A stretch of DNA of 64,000 nt, taken from assembly GCA_948474755.1 (NCBI GenBank), contig CAOLHI010001442.1, positions 1-64,000 of the forward strand, in the 5' to 3' direction. The position numbers and the translations under genes are program-made. Every line of letters starts with the position of its first letter. Within the stretch, counting starts at the first letter, position 1. This document shows positions 44,393 through 57,163 of this stretch, piece by piece. The stretch is from Ctenosaura bakeri. Its lineage: Eukaryota > Chordata > Lepidosauria > Squamata > Iguanidae. The notes below the pieces were generated by a model. It saw only the letters and a list, made by a program, of their open reading frames with translations. It did no database searches and had not been told where the DNA came from.

Positions 44393-45807
44393 TATAACAG
44401 TTTTCAGAGCCAAGCTATATGGTGCATAGGAGATGTATGTCAAGGTCTCTGTACAATGAAAAGTTGTAATTGGAAGACTGAGAGTGGATCCCTGCAGGGC
44501 TTTAAAAAAATAACCTTCCTCAAACGGCTTTTCTGTCCATGGTTTAAAAACAGTATTTTTTGTCATTAGAGGCTGACATGCTTAATAGTACCAGTGTGGG
44601 CTTATCTCAGTATATCAGAAGTGAGGAAGGAGCAGAAAAGTTCTACTCCCAGAATCCCACATAATAGCTATGTGGTTTGGTAAATTCTGAGAACTGTAGC
44701 CTTAAGAAGTAATTATCCAAGCAGCTCCCAGAATACTGCAACTAGGGGTAGTGCAGCTCCCAAGCTCTGAAAGGGGTCAACTTTGTTCAGAACAAGTGTC
44801 CGAAGAACAATGTTTTACTTTTGGGGCAGGGATTTTTTAAAAAAAAATATACTATCCATCTCCCAGAAGTTGCAATGGGAGAAAAAGTATGTGTACCAAC
44901 TCGAAGACTGGCGTGACTATCACTCCATTTGAGAGGCATGCTGGGAGAACAGGAAGATTATAGATTCTGCAAATCTAAGTCTTTCCTCATTCACTCCATT
45001 GTGAGGCCCCGCTTTGGGGGTCACCGACATCATTATGGTTTGGATGGGCACCATACCTAATTGGCATCATATGTAATTGGCAACACACTTTAATTGGCAC
45101 TAATATCAAATTCAAGCCTGAGAGGTGACAGAGAGGTCAAACTGAGTGAGGGAAGGAATTTGATTGTAAATAGGTCAACTCAAAACTAGGTACGACTGAG
45201 CCATTTGTCAGGCAAATACACACCATTCCTGTGGATAATAGGCTTAAATAGAAGCTGGAATTTTCCAGGGAACCCAACTGTGAGAAGCCCACCAGGACAC
45301 TGATTAACAGATATCCGTCCCTTGTACACCTGGATTTCTTCCTCTTTCCTCACAGCACCCACAATAGACAGCTATTACAACATCCATCATGTCTTTGTCT
45401 GTCAAGCAGTAAGCCCATCAACAGGCGAAAGACCCACTGTCCACAACAGGTTCCCTTTGTCTTGCATCTGGAACCTTCACTGCTACAGGCTATTTTCAGC
45501 GTACAAATACCGCTGATTTCAGGATGCCCAGTGCAGTCTCTCAAAGGTCTACTCATCACTCTGCCCATCTAGCTCCTGAATGAGAACTATCCTTAGGTCA
45601 TACCTAAGCCAAAACACATTTCTGCTCTTCACTACTCTTCTGGACTGGTAATTATAAATCCCCTCAAACCCCTCAGCCTCTCTATAATTTTCCTCCCTTT
45701 CTCTTTCAGTTAGCTCTTCTGTGAATGTATGATTGTGTGTATCTTGTGTACATGCATGAGTGAATTCCTCTCAAGAAAACATATTTTTAGCTTACTTCTG
45801 AATCTTT

Positions 45808-46180
45808 GACCCTTTCCACAGCTTACCTTTTTTCGGCGCTGAGGTGCAGGGATCATGTGAGCAGCCTTCAGTGAGAGGCTCTCGCATCCCCGCTGCTTCA
45901 GCTCCACATGAGCTGCCTGCTCCCAAGCAGGCAGCGCCCCACTTCTTCCTTCCGCAGCGCAGCCTGGGAGTTTCCCAGGCTGCGCTGGGGCAGGAAGCGC
46001 GACCGCCACGGCTCCAGAGGCTGTGCATGCATGGCAAGTGTGCGTGAGGCCCTGGAGCAAGCGGCACCTGCCCTACCCTGGAGCATCGCGCAATTGTGAG
46101 TGCATTGTGCAGATCACTCCTCACAATTGTGCAACGCTCCAGGTGCCCTTTCGCGTGGCAAATACCATGCAAAAAGGGTC
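45808..46180. mobile_element. PIF/Harbinger-like MITE, copy 3, with TTT duplication
   Basis: The ends GACCCTTTCCACAG and CATGCAAAAAGGGTC are inverted, with TTT on both sides (45805-45807, 46181-46183). The GC-rich interior holds a strong hairpin, CAGCGCAGCCTGGGAG-TT-TCCCAGGCTGCGCTGG (45955-45989). It lies 290 bp from copy 4. Open frames on both strands are by-products of base composition. Confidence 0.7.
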
Positions 46181-46472
46181 TTTGGCTGGTTCTTTTCCTG
46201 TGTGTGTGCCTGTAAACACTAGTAGAAAAGATCTCACTAAGTTGCCCCCCTCTCGCAAGCCTCCTCTTTGAGCTAATTCATTCCCCACTTTTGCAAGGAG
46301 ACACTGGCATCACAGGGTGGCCCTTGTGGCATCTACATTTTGGGGTAACACCATGGTAAGCCCCCTGCTAGTTAAAAATTCTGTTGAGGTCATATCTTTC
46401 CACCATCAGAAGGGAAAGTTTGACTTTTCAAACCTGGAATGCCTTCTCAAGGTCCCAAGGATTACAGACCAA

Positions 46473-46892
46473 GGCCCTTTTCGCACAGCATTTTTGATGT
46501 GAAAGGGCCCCTCGAGCATCACACACATGTGAGGAGCGGTCCACACAACTCACTTACATTTGCACGACGCTCCAGGGTCTGGCAGGAACCACTCACACAC
46601 TTTTTCATTTTTGGCTTTAAGCTGAAAATGGTGCGCAGTCACGCATCGCTCCAGGGCCCCATGTGCACTTACCTTGCATGCGGAGCCTCGGAAGCTGGAC
46701 TGGTCGCGCTTCCTGTCCAGTGCAGCCTGGGAAGGTCCCAGGCTGCACTGCGAAAGGAAGAGGTGGGGCTCTCATGCGAGCAGAAAGTTTGTGTGGAGCT
46801 GAAGGACACAAGATGTGAGGGCCTCTCTCCGGAGGCTGTTCACGTGAGCACTGCACCCCAGTGCCGAGAAAAGATGAGTTGCAGAAAGGGCC
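46473..46892. mobile_element. PIF/Harbinger-like MITE, copy 4, with CAA duplication
   Basis: The ends GGCCCTTTTCGCACAG and GTTGCAGAAAGGGCC are inverted and are flanked by CAA on both sides (46470-46472, 46893-46895). It contains a perfect 15-bp-arm hairpin at 46718-46750 with a 3-base loop. Block order matches copy 1 closely. Confidence 0.75.
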
Positions 46893-49614
46893 CAAGTCTT
46901 CCCCTGTCCCATTGCAGTCAATTGAACTTTGATGAGCTTTACTGGGATTCTTTGTGCCTTCTCTCCAGAGCAGACTAAAGTATCATTACAAGTATATAAT
47001 GTCTCATTATGCCTGTTGGAGGGATGTGTGGGGAAAAAATCCGTGTAATTCCTTAATTAATTTTAAAGTCCTAAGGAAAAAGGAAAGAGAGTATGGATTC
47101 TGAACATATGGCCCTTTAGATATTTTGATCTTCATTTCCCTGATGCCTCAGCCAATGTGGCCAAAATTCAGAGCTTCTGGAAGGTGATGTCCAAATCACC
47201 TGGGGACAAAAGGCTGAGAGCCACTGCAACAAAACGTTCACAGCAGCAGAGCATATATGAGTACACTACTAAAATGAGCATCAATTAGAGGTTTCATTAA
47301 CAGGCTCCACTTCACTCTCACCACAATTTCCTTCCTTAAATGCTGCAATAAACCTCCCAGTGGTGAGATGAATTCTGCAGCATGCAGATTGTCATAAATA
47401 CTTCTTGTGTTCCTTATCATTTGGTAGTCCCCAATGTTGAACTTCACTATGTTTGAAGGGCCTAAAATTTTTAAAATATAGTGGCCCAGATTCTCCTCAT
47501 GTAATGCTGTTGGAAAAAGAAACATGGGTGCACATGTATAACAGAAAACAAAAATCTACATGAGGACAGTAGCATACCTTGAGAAAGATTCTTGCCATTC
47601 ATCTTAAGTCCACTCTTGTGTGTAAAATGTTCATTAAAACATTGCTTTGGTGACGGGCATCGTTTAATATAAGTGAATGTGTAAAGGGACACAATCCTGA
47701 ACAGAGTTATACTGTTCAGCTCATTGTTTCCTCTGCCCTAGATTTTGGAGCTATAGTGTCCTAAATCATTCTACAGGCTTTGTGGGAATTTGGCAGATAG
47801 CCTAAATAAGTGGGATTCCTAGACCCTAGAATGGTGATTGAATGGCATATAATGTTAACATTTTTAGCAAATCTAGGAATTGGGTGACATCCAAGTAAGG
47901 AAACAATAGTAGCTGTGACACATGGATAAGCTATGCACATCACTCAGACTTTTTCAAAAAGTTTCCTCTGTGAGAAGCTGCTCCTGATGAAATCACCAAA
48001 TTACTCTTTCATTTTTCCCAAGGTTCAAGGTACATTTTGGGTGTTTGGTGTGATGCTCTGGGAAAAACAGGAAAAGAAAAAAGATTGTACTTGAACTCCA
48101 AAGCGCATCATGAACTTCAAGGAAACTGAAAAAGCTAGTTGTTATTGCAGTCATGTCTACAGTATAGCTTTCAGCTTAGAAACAGAAACTGTGACGGTGT
48201 GAATTCCAGTCAAGGAGCATCCACTCTTTACTTTACTCAGCTATCTGGCAGGAAAGGAGTTTTATCTGCAACAATTCCTGGAGAAATAAAATGAGTATGA
48301 TGGAGCAAAGCTGGTTTGGAACAATCAAAGGGAAGATTAAAAATGATTTTATAACAATATATGAAGAAAACAATCCTACCTGTAGAAATGAGTAAAAAGG
48401 GGGCTACAGTTGGAGGACAACATTTAGATGGTAGTGGTGATGTGTGGTGATTTTGGTGACCACACCTGCCCCTATGGTCAAAATCTGAGAGCACCTTACC
48501 CTCAGCCTCCCAGATGGGGCATTTTACTACCTATAGTCACATTTTGTTGCAAAGTTCACACAAAAGTAAACCTGCAAGATAGGCATTTTATAACTATAAT
48601 ATTTGAAGAGTTTTAAACAATGTCCTTGAATTTCAACCATCTGCCATGTACAGTTTCTTTTTCTGCAGACACAAAACAGATGAGGCCAATATTTTCCAAC
48701 AAGCCTATTAAACTTTGCTGATAGGTACTTTTGTCCCATACATATTGGGACAAAAAGCATCCCATGCTCGTTTGTGATTGAAATATGGTGCAGAGAACTG
48801 TTGTGAATGGTGGATGAGACGCAGGCCCTTCCCCTATTCAAAGATAGAAGGATCAAGCAGAAACACTGATCTCCTAAGAAGGAGAAAGAGAGGGAAAAGG
48901 ATTCTAGCAGCATCTTTAAGATTTAACTGATTTTTATTTTAGCATGAGCTCCCTCATATATGTCAGTCCATTTCTTCAGATATTAAAGCCTCAAGTTATT
49001 AAGCATATTTATAGAATTGTGAGAGTGAGTTAGAATGTACAGGCATACCTCTGTTAACAAGACATCTTGACAAAGAACCTCCTTTTTACAAAACCTTTTT
49101 TAATAGGAGCCTTGCCCTGCCCCCTTTTCTTGTCTTCTGTCTAGCTGGAAGTTTTTTGCAGCATTGGCACTGGGATGGTGGTGAAGAAGGACAGAAGAAA
49201 GGCTTTCTGTGTTGGGTTGCACTAAACAGTGCAATAAAGTAATTTAAGTTCCTCAGTGGGAGACTGTAGAAACCCTATATACCAATGATTCAAAACACTG
49301 AATCCCTAGATATTGTTTGACTTCAGCTCCCAGGAGCCCCAGTGAGCATGGTCAGGTCAAGGACCAGAAGTTGCAGTCCAACATTTGGTGACCCAAGGTT
49401 TGGAACCATTGCTATAGCTGGTGCCCTTCATGATTAAAGTAGAATATAAATGTGTTAAATAGATGCATATATGTCTGTGTGTGAATAATAAATATGACAC
49501 AACTCACAGAATATTATTCTGAATGAGTCTTACCAATTTCCGTTAATGTAGTAGAAGTGTGACAGATGTGTAAAAATAAACATGTTGTAAATAAACAACT
49601 CTTTAATTTTTCAG

Positions 49615-49693
49615 TGAAGGAAATCTGGCCACTAAGCAAGTTGTTTTCCTTCAGAGGCCTGTCATGTGGAGCCCAGCTGCTCAGACACCTGAG
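49615..49693 (+). CDS. RFTN2: RFTN2 coding exon g (short)
   Basis: The acceptor TTTTTCAG ends at 49614 and the donor GAG|GTAAGA starts at 49694. This 79-bp exon completes the split serine codon and reads EGNLATKQVVFLQRPVMW then SPAAQTPE. The block KQ(I/V)VFLQRP is conserved in both raftlins. It was too short for a simple ORF scan and was found by looking for the missing segment between exons f and h. Confidence 0.95.
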
Positions 49694-50959
49694 GTAAGAA
49701 TGATGATCTTGTTAATTATGGACACACACAACCAACCAGATGTCAGTTGATTAACTTGCTGCATCATTTGTTCTTAATGGTAATAACAGGTATCTAAAGA
49801 ATTGGAGTTCAAAGCAAAAGCCAGAAGGTAGGATCCAGAGATTGCTGAGTGAGACGGCACAACACAGTTTTTCTGAATCCTTCCTCTTTTCCATTTCAGC
49901 ATCTGTTCCTCCAAATACCAAAGGGGCTTCTCAAATCTTATGTGATGGGGCAGAGCAAGTGGCAATAGGAGAGAAAAATCCCGCGGGGCTGCTTTGTACA
50001 AGTAGAAGTTTATTTTGGCACATACAGGACACCCCTGGATCAAAGTCAGAGTATTTGGTTCAGATACCTTTGTCCGACTTGTGTATTTTTTTCTCCTCTT
50101 TTCTTCTGAGAGTTTCTACTTAACAGGCTAAAATATACTGGGCAGAGTTCTCTTTGGTTTGTTTGTAGCTATTTAGCTCCCAAAGATTTTAGTTGGATGT
50201 CTTGCAAAACCACTGGAAGACTGTGGGCATGCCCCTGTGGTCCAAGGCAACTGTACAAATTCTGCCTGTTCCTGGCTGGGAAAGAAAGATCTTCTTTATC
50301 ACCACAGCAGCAGAATCTCCCTTCCCTCCCATCTCCACAATAATGAGCATATTGTGTGAAGTTATGAAACAAGAAATGAGCCATCTGACAGACTATTAGC
50401 CATTTCTTCACAGGGTGAAAAAGATATTAAAAATGAAAGACCCAGAATAGCTTGTGCAGTTGCCGACCTCAGATGATCCCTGGACCAGCTGGGGGATTTC
50501 CCTGTGATTATGATCTGAGCAAAAACCACCCAACTGTTATGCAGCTGCTTGAGCAGGATGTGGTGGTATGGAGGCAGTGATTGCACCCATGGCCTGCAGT
50601 AACCCTCCATACACAGAATCACTCTGGGTCAACTACTATTTTAATAATAGTACTTGACCCAGACCTTTCTAAAGCATCTTTACAAGCTACAGTTATGGAT
50701 CTCTTAAATATCAGCATTTGCAAGTTCTCCTTGATGTATTGTCATTAGGCAGCATACTAAGCTGGTGTTTCTTGGCTCAACTTCCAAAAGAACTGGCAAA
50801 TTAAAGCTCCACAGAGTTTTTGTACAAACTTTTCCTGTTCTTGGCCTCTGTTGGCCGGCTGTTACTCAACTGTTGCCCATTTGAAGTCATAGTTTAGACC
50901 GCCTTTTGAGTGCCAGTTCACATTGCTGAAGAGGTTGTCATTCAGTTTGGCTCCACTGA

Positions 50960-51295
50960 TTAGTCACAACTAAAAAGAGTAATGCAGAGCTTTCTTGCTG
51001 ACTGCCCGCAGGCTCTGGAACTCCCTTCTGAGGGCAATGAGGCTTCCTTCCTCCATCTTAGTGTTGTTCTTTTGCAGGTGGACAAAAGAGCTTTTTATTA
51101 ATGCATACCTTTGACATTTAAGCTGGACTGTTGTGGGAGGGGTATTGTTCCTTATGTTACTGATGTATTTTAATTGTGTGTTAAATCAATATTATGGTCT
51201 AATTGTATTTATTTGGTTTTGTCATTGTTAGCTACTTTGGGGGCCACTGTTTGTGAGAAGGGCAGAGTATAAATCCAACAAACAACATAACACAA
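50960..51295 (+). mobile_element. LINE 3' end (CR1/L2-like), degenerate
   Basis: The text TGCCCGCAGGCTCTGGAACT, AGCTTTTTATTAATGCATAC and the tail TTGTGAGAAGGGCAGAGTAT then AAATCCAACAAAC resemble the 3' end of reptile L2/CR1-like LINEs, which finish with a GGCGGTATAAAT-type motif. It has no open frame, and the family is uncertain. Confidence 0.45.
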
Positions 51296-53095
51296 TAAAC
51301 TACTACCACCAAAAATATGAATAGCTACAGCAAGAAAATAGATTCTAGGGAGTTAAGGAAAGCTTAACCTGTAGAAGACCTTTTGGGTTGATCTGTGGTA
51401 TTCAGTTTACGGCCTAGAATCATAGAGTTGGAGTTCTCAAATGAAGTGAGGCATGTTTTATGTCTATATTTTATTTTCTTCGTCTTTGTCCAATACCAGT
51501 GTTTCCCTTTGCCATTTAGGCTTGTGACCATATCCTCCTAGACTTCCCTTTATAACACCCCCTCTCCATCCATCCATCCCTCCATCCTCCATATATGTGT
51601 TTGCTGTTGTAATCATTCCATTTTTTCTGTGTATGGCACAGACCCATGTTCTTAAATCAGATTTGTTTGTATTTTTGTATGTTATTCATTGATTCCTGGA
51701 ATGAGGCTTTCAAACAGGACTCCGGCTTTCTGCCAGTTACCCACTTATTATTATTTTTTTTTCTAAAATCACCTTTTAAAAATACAATAGTCTTTTCAAC
51801 TGCAGGAAGTAGATTCTGTGTGAAAGAAGTGAAGTTGAATTTAAGAATAAGAGGAAAGAAGGGAAGTGAGTTTCTGTGGCTTAGATGTACATGCAAAGGA
51901 AATTTGCAAAACAAACCATTTGGCAAAATCTATTCAAAAATGAGATAAATGAAACAGTGATAATCTCTCTTCAGGTTTATCCTTTAAAAACAGTGTTTGT
52001 GACTACATTCTAGCATCAGCATTTTTGCAAGAGGCTCTTTTGTTCCCTTGCCTGCAAAAACGCAGTGATCCATCAGTCTCTAGAACATAATAAACTAGTG
52101 GTGGGTTACACCTGGCTTGCTGGATCACAGGTTGAGAATTCAGAGAATTAATTGATGTTGAAATAAATTCCCATTGGTAGTTGCGGACATATTATTTTTA
52201 GCTTGCAGCCATATACAGTCAATTCAGCACAGATCTAATGTGAGATCTATGACAGGCTGTGCCTATTTTAAATGGAGAAACATGAACTCCAAAATCTATC
52301 AGTACAGCTTCTTTTGCAGAGCTACAGAGGAGTAAGCACAACAAAGGGGTGAACACAGCAAAGAATCTCCTTCAGCCTAAGTGTTGGTCTTCTTCCCAAG
52401 AACCCTGTACTTTTTAAGTGGGCCTTTGGGGCAGTTGGCCTATTGACAGCTGTCAGGATAAGGGTTAGACCTTCTTGAAGGAATGTCAAGAAGCACCTGA
52501 TTCAGTTCACCCAAGGAATATATAAAGAATCCTCCAGCCCTGCTCTGGTCTCTGGATGTCTTCTTGCCCATCCAGCCTGTGTAAGCTTGTTTGGATAGTT
52601 CTCTTTACATCTCTTCTGATTTTGTCTGATTTGCTGGTTTGTTAGTTGCTTGTCAAAACTTCAGTAGTATGGCACAAGACTGGAGCAGTCTTGGGAAAGA
52701 AGAGGTGTATGTACCCATCCTATCCTCTTACGTGGGTCTCATTAAAGGATTTTAAGGGTGAAAGATAACAGCATCAGGCCCTGTTTGAAGGTTGTTGGAC
52801 CAGCCTTACTCCAGGCTGCATGGAAACCACACAGTATTTGGAAACGACGTGGATTCCATAATGTCACAACAGGGGCATCCCTTGACAGATGCACCAGTGA
52901 TAGATCCATTGCAAATCTGGGAAGCATTGGCCTTGTTTTCTCCGACCGTACTGTTTATTTGCTTCCCCCTGCCCTTGCCTGCTACTCAAACACACAATAT
53001 TTAACTTCTTTGGAACTAGGCACTCATCTAATATATAAAAGTCAAAGTTTGTCTGTTTGTCTGTGTTAGGCAGAGAAGACCTCATATGATTGGCT

Positions 53096-53190
53096 GCCTG
53101 GGAGAATTCTATGGACTCCTGGGGCTTGCAATTTAGGGAGGGGCCTTTAGAATTCTCAGCCAGAGAGTTCTTGAGCTTCAGTCAACTGTG
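53096..53190. mobile_element. Fragment of the palindromic MITE family
   Basis: GAATTCTATGGACTCCTGGG, GCTTGCAATTTAGGGAGGGG and GAATTCTCAGCCAGAGAG correspond to the core of the element at 3352-3539. Only the central part remains. Confidence 0.5.
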
Positions 53191-53605
53191 CCTTTCTTTA
53201 GTAGGCCAGCTGTATGGAGATGAGGCCTAGCTGCAAGGAGGAGGATGGTATATTCCCTCAGAAACCCAAATGCTATATGTTAATAACTCTGAATACAGAT
53301 TGGATTGGGGAATATGGTGAAAACTTACAGGTGTTAGACAAGACAGTTTGGTGAGTTCTTAAGAGGAAAAGAAAATCCCAGGCAATGCCAGGTATATACA
53401 CTAGTTACTTCTTAAACTTATACTTACTAGATATCAGTAGCTTACATAGAACTCTTACATAGCCACAGGCTACAAAAATCAAGTTGTTGCATTTATTGGT
53501 CTCAAAAACTCTGATGTAATAGGAAGTTTTCAAGCCCACAAATTTCTTCCTGCCAAATAAGAAGTATAACTTTTTTAAAGAGTGGTATTGTATAGCACCA
53601 AGATC

Positions 53606-53815
53606 TGGCATGATTTAGTGGTCTGTGTTGTACTAGGACTCTGGGAAAACAGGATTCAAATCCCCACTCAGATGTGGAAACCCACTGGGTCATCTTGGGC
53701 AAGTCACACTCTCAGCCTGAAAGCAATGGGAAAACTCCTCTTAATACATTTTGCAAAGAAAACCCTATGAGCAGGTTGCCCTAAACTGGAGGCCACTTGA
53801 AGGCACATGACAGCA
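53606..53815 (+). mobile_element. tRNA-type SINE (Sauria-like)
   Basis: The promoter-like head TGGCATGATTTAGTGGTCTG has a B box in ACAGGATTCAAATCCCC. The body is AAACCCACTGGGTCATCTTG with GGCAAGTCACACTCTCAG, and the tail GGCCACTTGAAGGCACATGA. It is the best preserved tRNA-headed SINE in the window. Confidence 0.88.
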
Positions 53816-56800
53816 ATGATGTTATGTAGCACCAATGACGGCCATTAGGACTGAGTTTATTGTTCTCACTACTACCTCCCTTCCCTGGTCTGTGATGTCT
53901 AATCCCAAATATGAAAAACTGAATAGAGAAAACCAAAACAACAGCCATCTCCCACACCCCTCAGAATTGGATAGTATTTTCAATAATGTCAACAAAAAAG
54001 CCACAAAAGTGTGTGAACTTTCAAGAGCTCTAGAACACAAAACAAAATGTATAAATATTTGGCTGGATGCTGTAAGCCTTTGTAGCTAGACTGACCCTCA
54101 AAATGGAAGTGGTAGACCGGGTAAAGAAAACAAGCCTTCTCTTCCCTTTCCTTCATGCCTCCATGCCATTTCTGTTCATTTATCAAGATGTTGAACAAAA
54201 CGTAAATAGTACTTCGTAATGGCAACCTTACTCCACAGATTGGATACTTGTTTTTTAAAATGACTGCCTGTTCTTTCTGCTGAAACAGGCCATGCAGGCT
54301 ACAAAAATATGCAAAAGTCATCAGAGTACTTATGTCTCCATTAAATTTCCTAGAGTACTGGAGGAAGTGAGCAGTCAAATGGAGAAATGCCTTCTCTTCT
54401 CATAGAAGCCACTCTTGCAGTCAAGTGTTAATTATCCTCCTTCTTCCTTGCTTCTTTCTCCAGTTTACTCAAAATACTTAAAAGGTGAAAACACATGAGG
54501 AGGCGACAGAAAATACATTTTGATGAAAGAGAAACCTGCTGAACATTTGGAGAAAATGTTCAACATGGGCACTTGGCAAATGTTCAACGAGGAGATGGCA
54601 CTTGGCAAATGTAGCACAAACACTAGCCTGGATCCTAAGACATGCTGACAGAAGGTAGATGGGGGAGTTTCCTACTCTCTCTTTTTCACTGTAGCTTCCT
54701 GAAGATCCACTCTTGAGGCCCAAGAAACCTTTTTTGGAGATGATGGGCTGCAGTACAAAGGAAAGTGGGGTTAACTGCCAAAAAAATGACCACTCTACTC
54801 ATGGAAGTTGCATGCATCTGGCAATTCTATTTAGAATGGTTCCAAGCTATTATTTTTATGTATTTCTGTATTTAAGAAACATATAAACATATAAGTATAA
54901 TTACATATAAATGTAATTATTTAAATAAAAGTAATTTAGAAATACATATTTAAAAATATTGCTCTTAGATTATATTAGTGAAAGATTTCTTTCTAACTGA
55001 GGCCACAAGTCTTAGAAAGAAAGATACAGGAAGCCTTCAGCTTACTTGGAAGGATAGTATGAAGGGATCTCTTCTACATAGCAGTTATGTATTTGTGGCT
55101 CTAGGAAGGTGGAACACCTAGCTCATCATTCACTATACTGCCCATTATATAGTGACCCCAGCTTCATTTCTTGGGAGATGTGGTGCAAACTTCTAAAGAC
55201 ATTAGCAGTGGACTGCAAAGGGGATCAGTTGTCATAGTTGCCACCATCAGTGTTGATCTGTAGTGATATATTATCAGTATTTACATCCAGTTTTCTTCAG
55301 TTCATTAAGTCCCTACCATTTATGCGATCCATTTGTCATAAGTAAATGTTCTGGTTTTGCTGTTCTTCTTTTTTAGCAGATCAACCGTATTAACATAGTG
55401 CTTTTACATAAATGTTATGCCACAGATTGGTAAAATTAATTTGAGTTTCTGCATTTTAAAAAATGTACCATTTACAGTGCAATACCATCACGTATAATTA
55501 AACCATAGTGTGTTAAATGGAATTTACTACTACATGAATATATAGATGAGTGGATTCCCAGGTCCTTGTCTAGATAGAACATATTCCAAATTTAAATGAA
55601 AATACGACCTATCAAGTACATGCTAACCGCTTGAGTAATGAAAACAAAAACAGGATAATTATAAAAACTGCTTGTTGTAATATTTACTTAAATGTATTTT
55701 AATTGATTAACCTCTGTTCTTAATATTGTTTTCTTTAGCTATGCTTACATTATTTTACTACTCATATTACTAGAAACACAGGGGGGGAAAGCAAAAACAA
55801 GAGAAGTCCTGTTAAATCTCAGTCCTTGATGGATTGCCTATGTATTCCATGTTGAAATAACCTAAGCTCTTGGAGCTTTCATCCTAGAAAGGTGATAAAA
55901 TCATTGGAGTTGGAAAGCTCAATACTTCTATGTCTCAAAACATCCACAACACATTGGTAAAGGATATCAACTAGCTGTAACTTCTGGCGAATAACTCCCA
56001 CACACTATTCCAAGAATTGGAGGTTTTCAATTACAGTGAGAGAAAAGAGGGCTCAGAAAGGCAAACCTTATGCTTCTTTACCTCCCTATCTGTACAGGTC
56101 AAGCAAGTGCTGATGCCCTGTAGGGACTAGTAGATATAGGCTGTTTAAACAGATGGGCATAAATGGCTCTCCTCTGGCATGTTTCAAGCATTCATTAATT
56201 ACTTTGGATCCGAATGCAGCAGTTGTACTACATTTCTCCACATTTGCCATTATAGCTGTCCTGAATACTTTTCATTGGCGGGGGGGTACTAATTAATAAG
56301 ATCTCCTTACATTTTGAACATGTCAAATTATGTCCCTTATCTTGCTCATTAAAAATCATATTTTTTTAGGATAGAGGTTATCTTGACTGTCATAAATGAG
56401 TTGGGGCAAAAAGGGGGAAAATAATATATTGCCTAAAAATAATATTTTGCCTAAATGATCCAGAAGCACAGGACTCTGATGTTCACAGAAAAAAAAAGTA
56501 GGATAATCCCTGACATCATGCTTCTTGGATTCATAAGCCAGTGCAAAATATTTTATCTCTAGTAAGGATCTCTACGCATGCATAGCCTTAAAAATATCTA
56601 AGTCAACGACAGCTTAATTAATATTCTTGGCTGAGAATGCCCTCAGGGAAGGAAATGTGTAATATTTTTAGGTCAAACTCTGTAGCACAAATATGCTTTC
56701 AAGCCTAACCTTTTATAGGAGAGAGTCAATCTGGTACCCCCTGGATCTTCTGAGTTACAAATCTCATCACTCTCTCACCGCTGGCCATGCTGGCTGGGTC

Positions 56801-57117
56801 TGATGGGAGCTGCAGTCCAAAACACCTAGAGGTGATTAGATTGGCTGTTCTTGTATATGATGTTAAAGACCCTTTAGCACAAGAGAAGAATATGTACCCT
56901 TGTGCTGGAGCGCAGGGTTCGGTGCTTGCTGAATCAGTCGTTGATCTCTACTACAATGTCAGAGTGCTGTACAAAGTTATTCCTTGGCAGAGTTTCCTCC
57001 TGCTCACTTACTCAGCATTGAAAAGCTTTTCAGTCTCCTGGGAACTTGGCTCTGTTCTGCGCTGACTGGTCTCCACATGCTTATTGATGGTCTAAATTTA
57101 TTCTTTACAAAGCCCAG

Positions 57118-57163
57118 CACGATTCAGCCTGTACGTAAACCAATTGGCCTTTTTCAGGGGATG
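57118..57163 (-). ncRNA. Hammerhead-ribozyme-like motif, left Penelope repeat (decayed)
   Basis: On the minus strand CTGAAAAAGGCC (57157 down to 57146) is followed by a ~16-base loop and GGCTGAATC. This resembles a hammerhead core (CUGANGA, helix II, GAAA) with substitutions. Penelope elements are known to carry hammerhead motifs in their terminal repeats. The core here is mutated and probably inactive. Confidence 0.4.

Larger units (their letters stand above)
18539..49614 (+). other. RFTN2 31-kb intron between exons f and g, transposon-rich
   Basis: It contains the tandem duplication (18581-19412), the nested DIRS elements (about 19470-31831), SINEs, a DIRS end fragment, a putative solo LTR, an L1 tail, three Harbinger-like MITEs, a pogo-like MITE and a LINE fragment. 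Stretches with nothing recognised include 33100-35500, 37010-37500, 39650-40200, 41470-42760, 43340-44180, 44400-45800 (except three ATTGGCA-type repeats near 45059-45100) and 46900-49600. Confidence 0.8.

Noticed and set aside
53020..53070. Helitron 5' end (TCATCTAATATATAAAAGTC)
   Set aside because: Only a short TC-start and AT-rich motif is seen; no 3' hairpin plus CTRR end could be paired with it.
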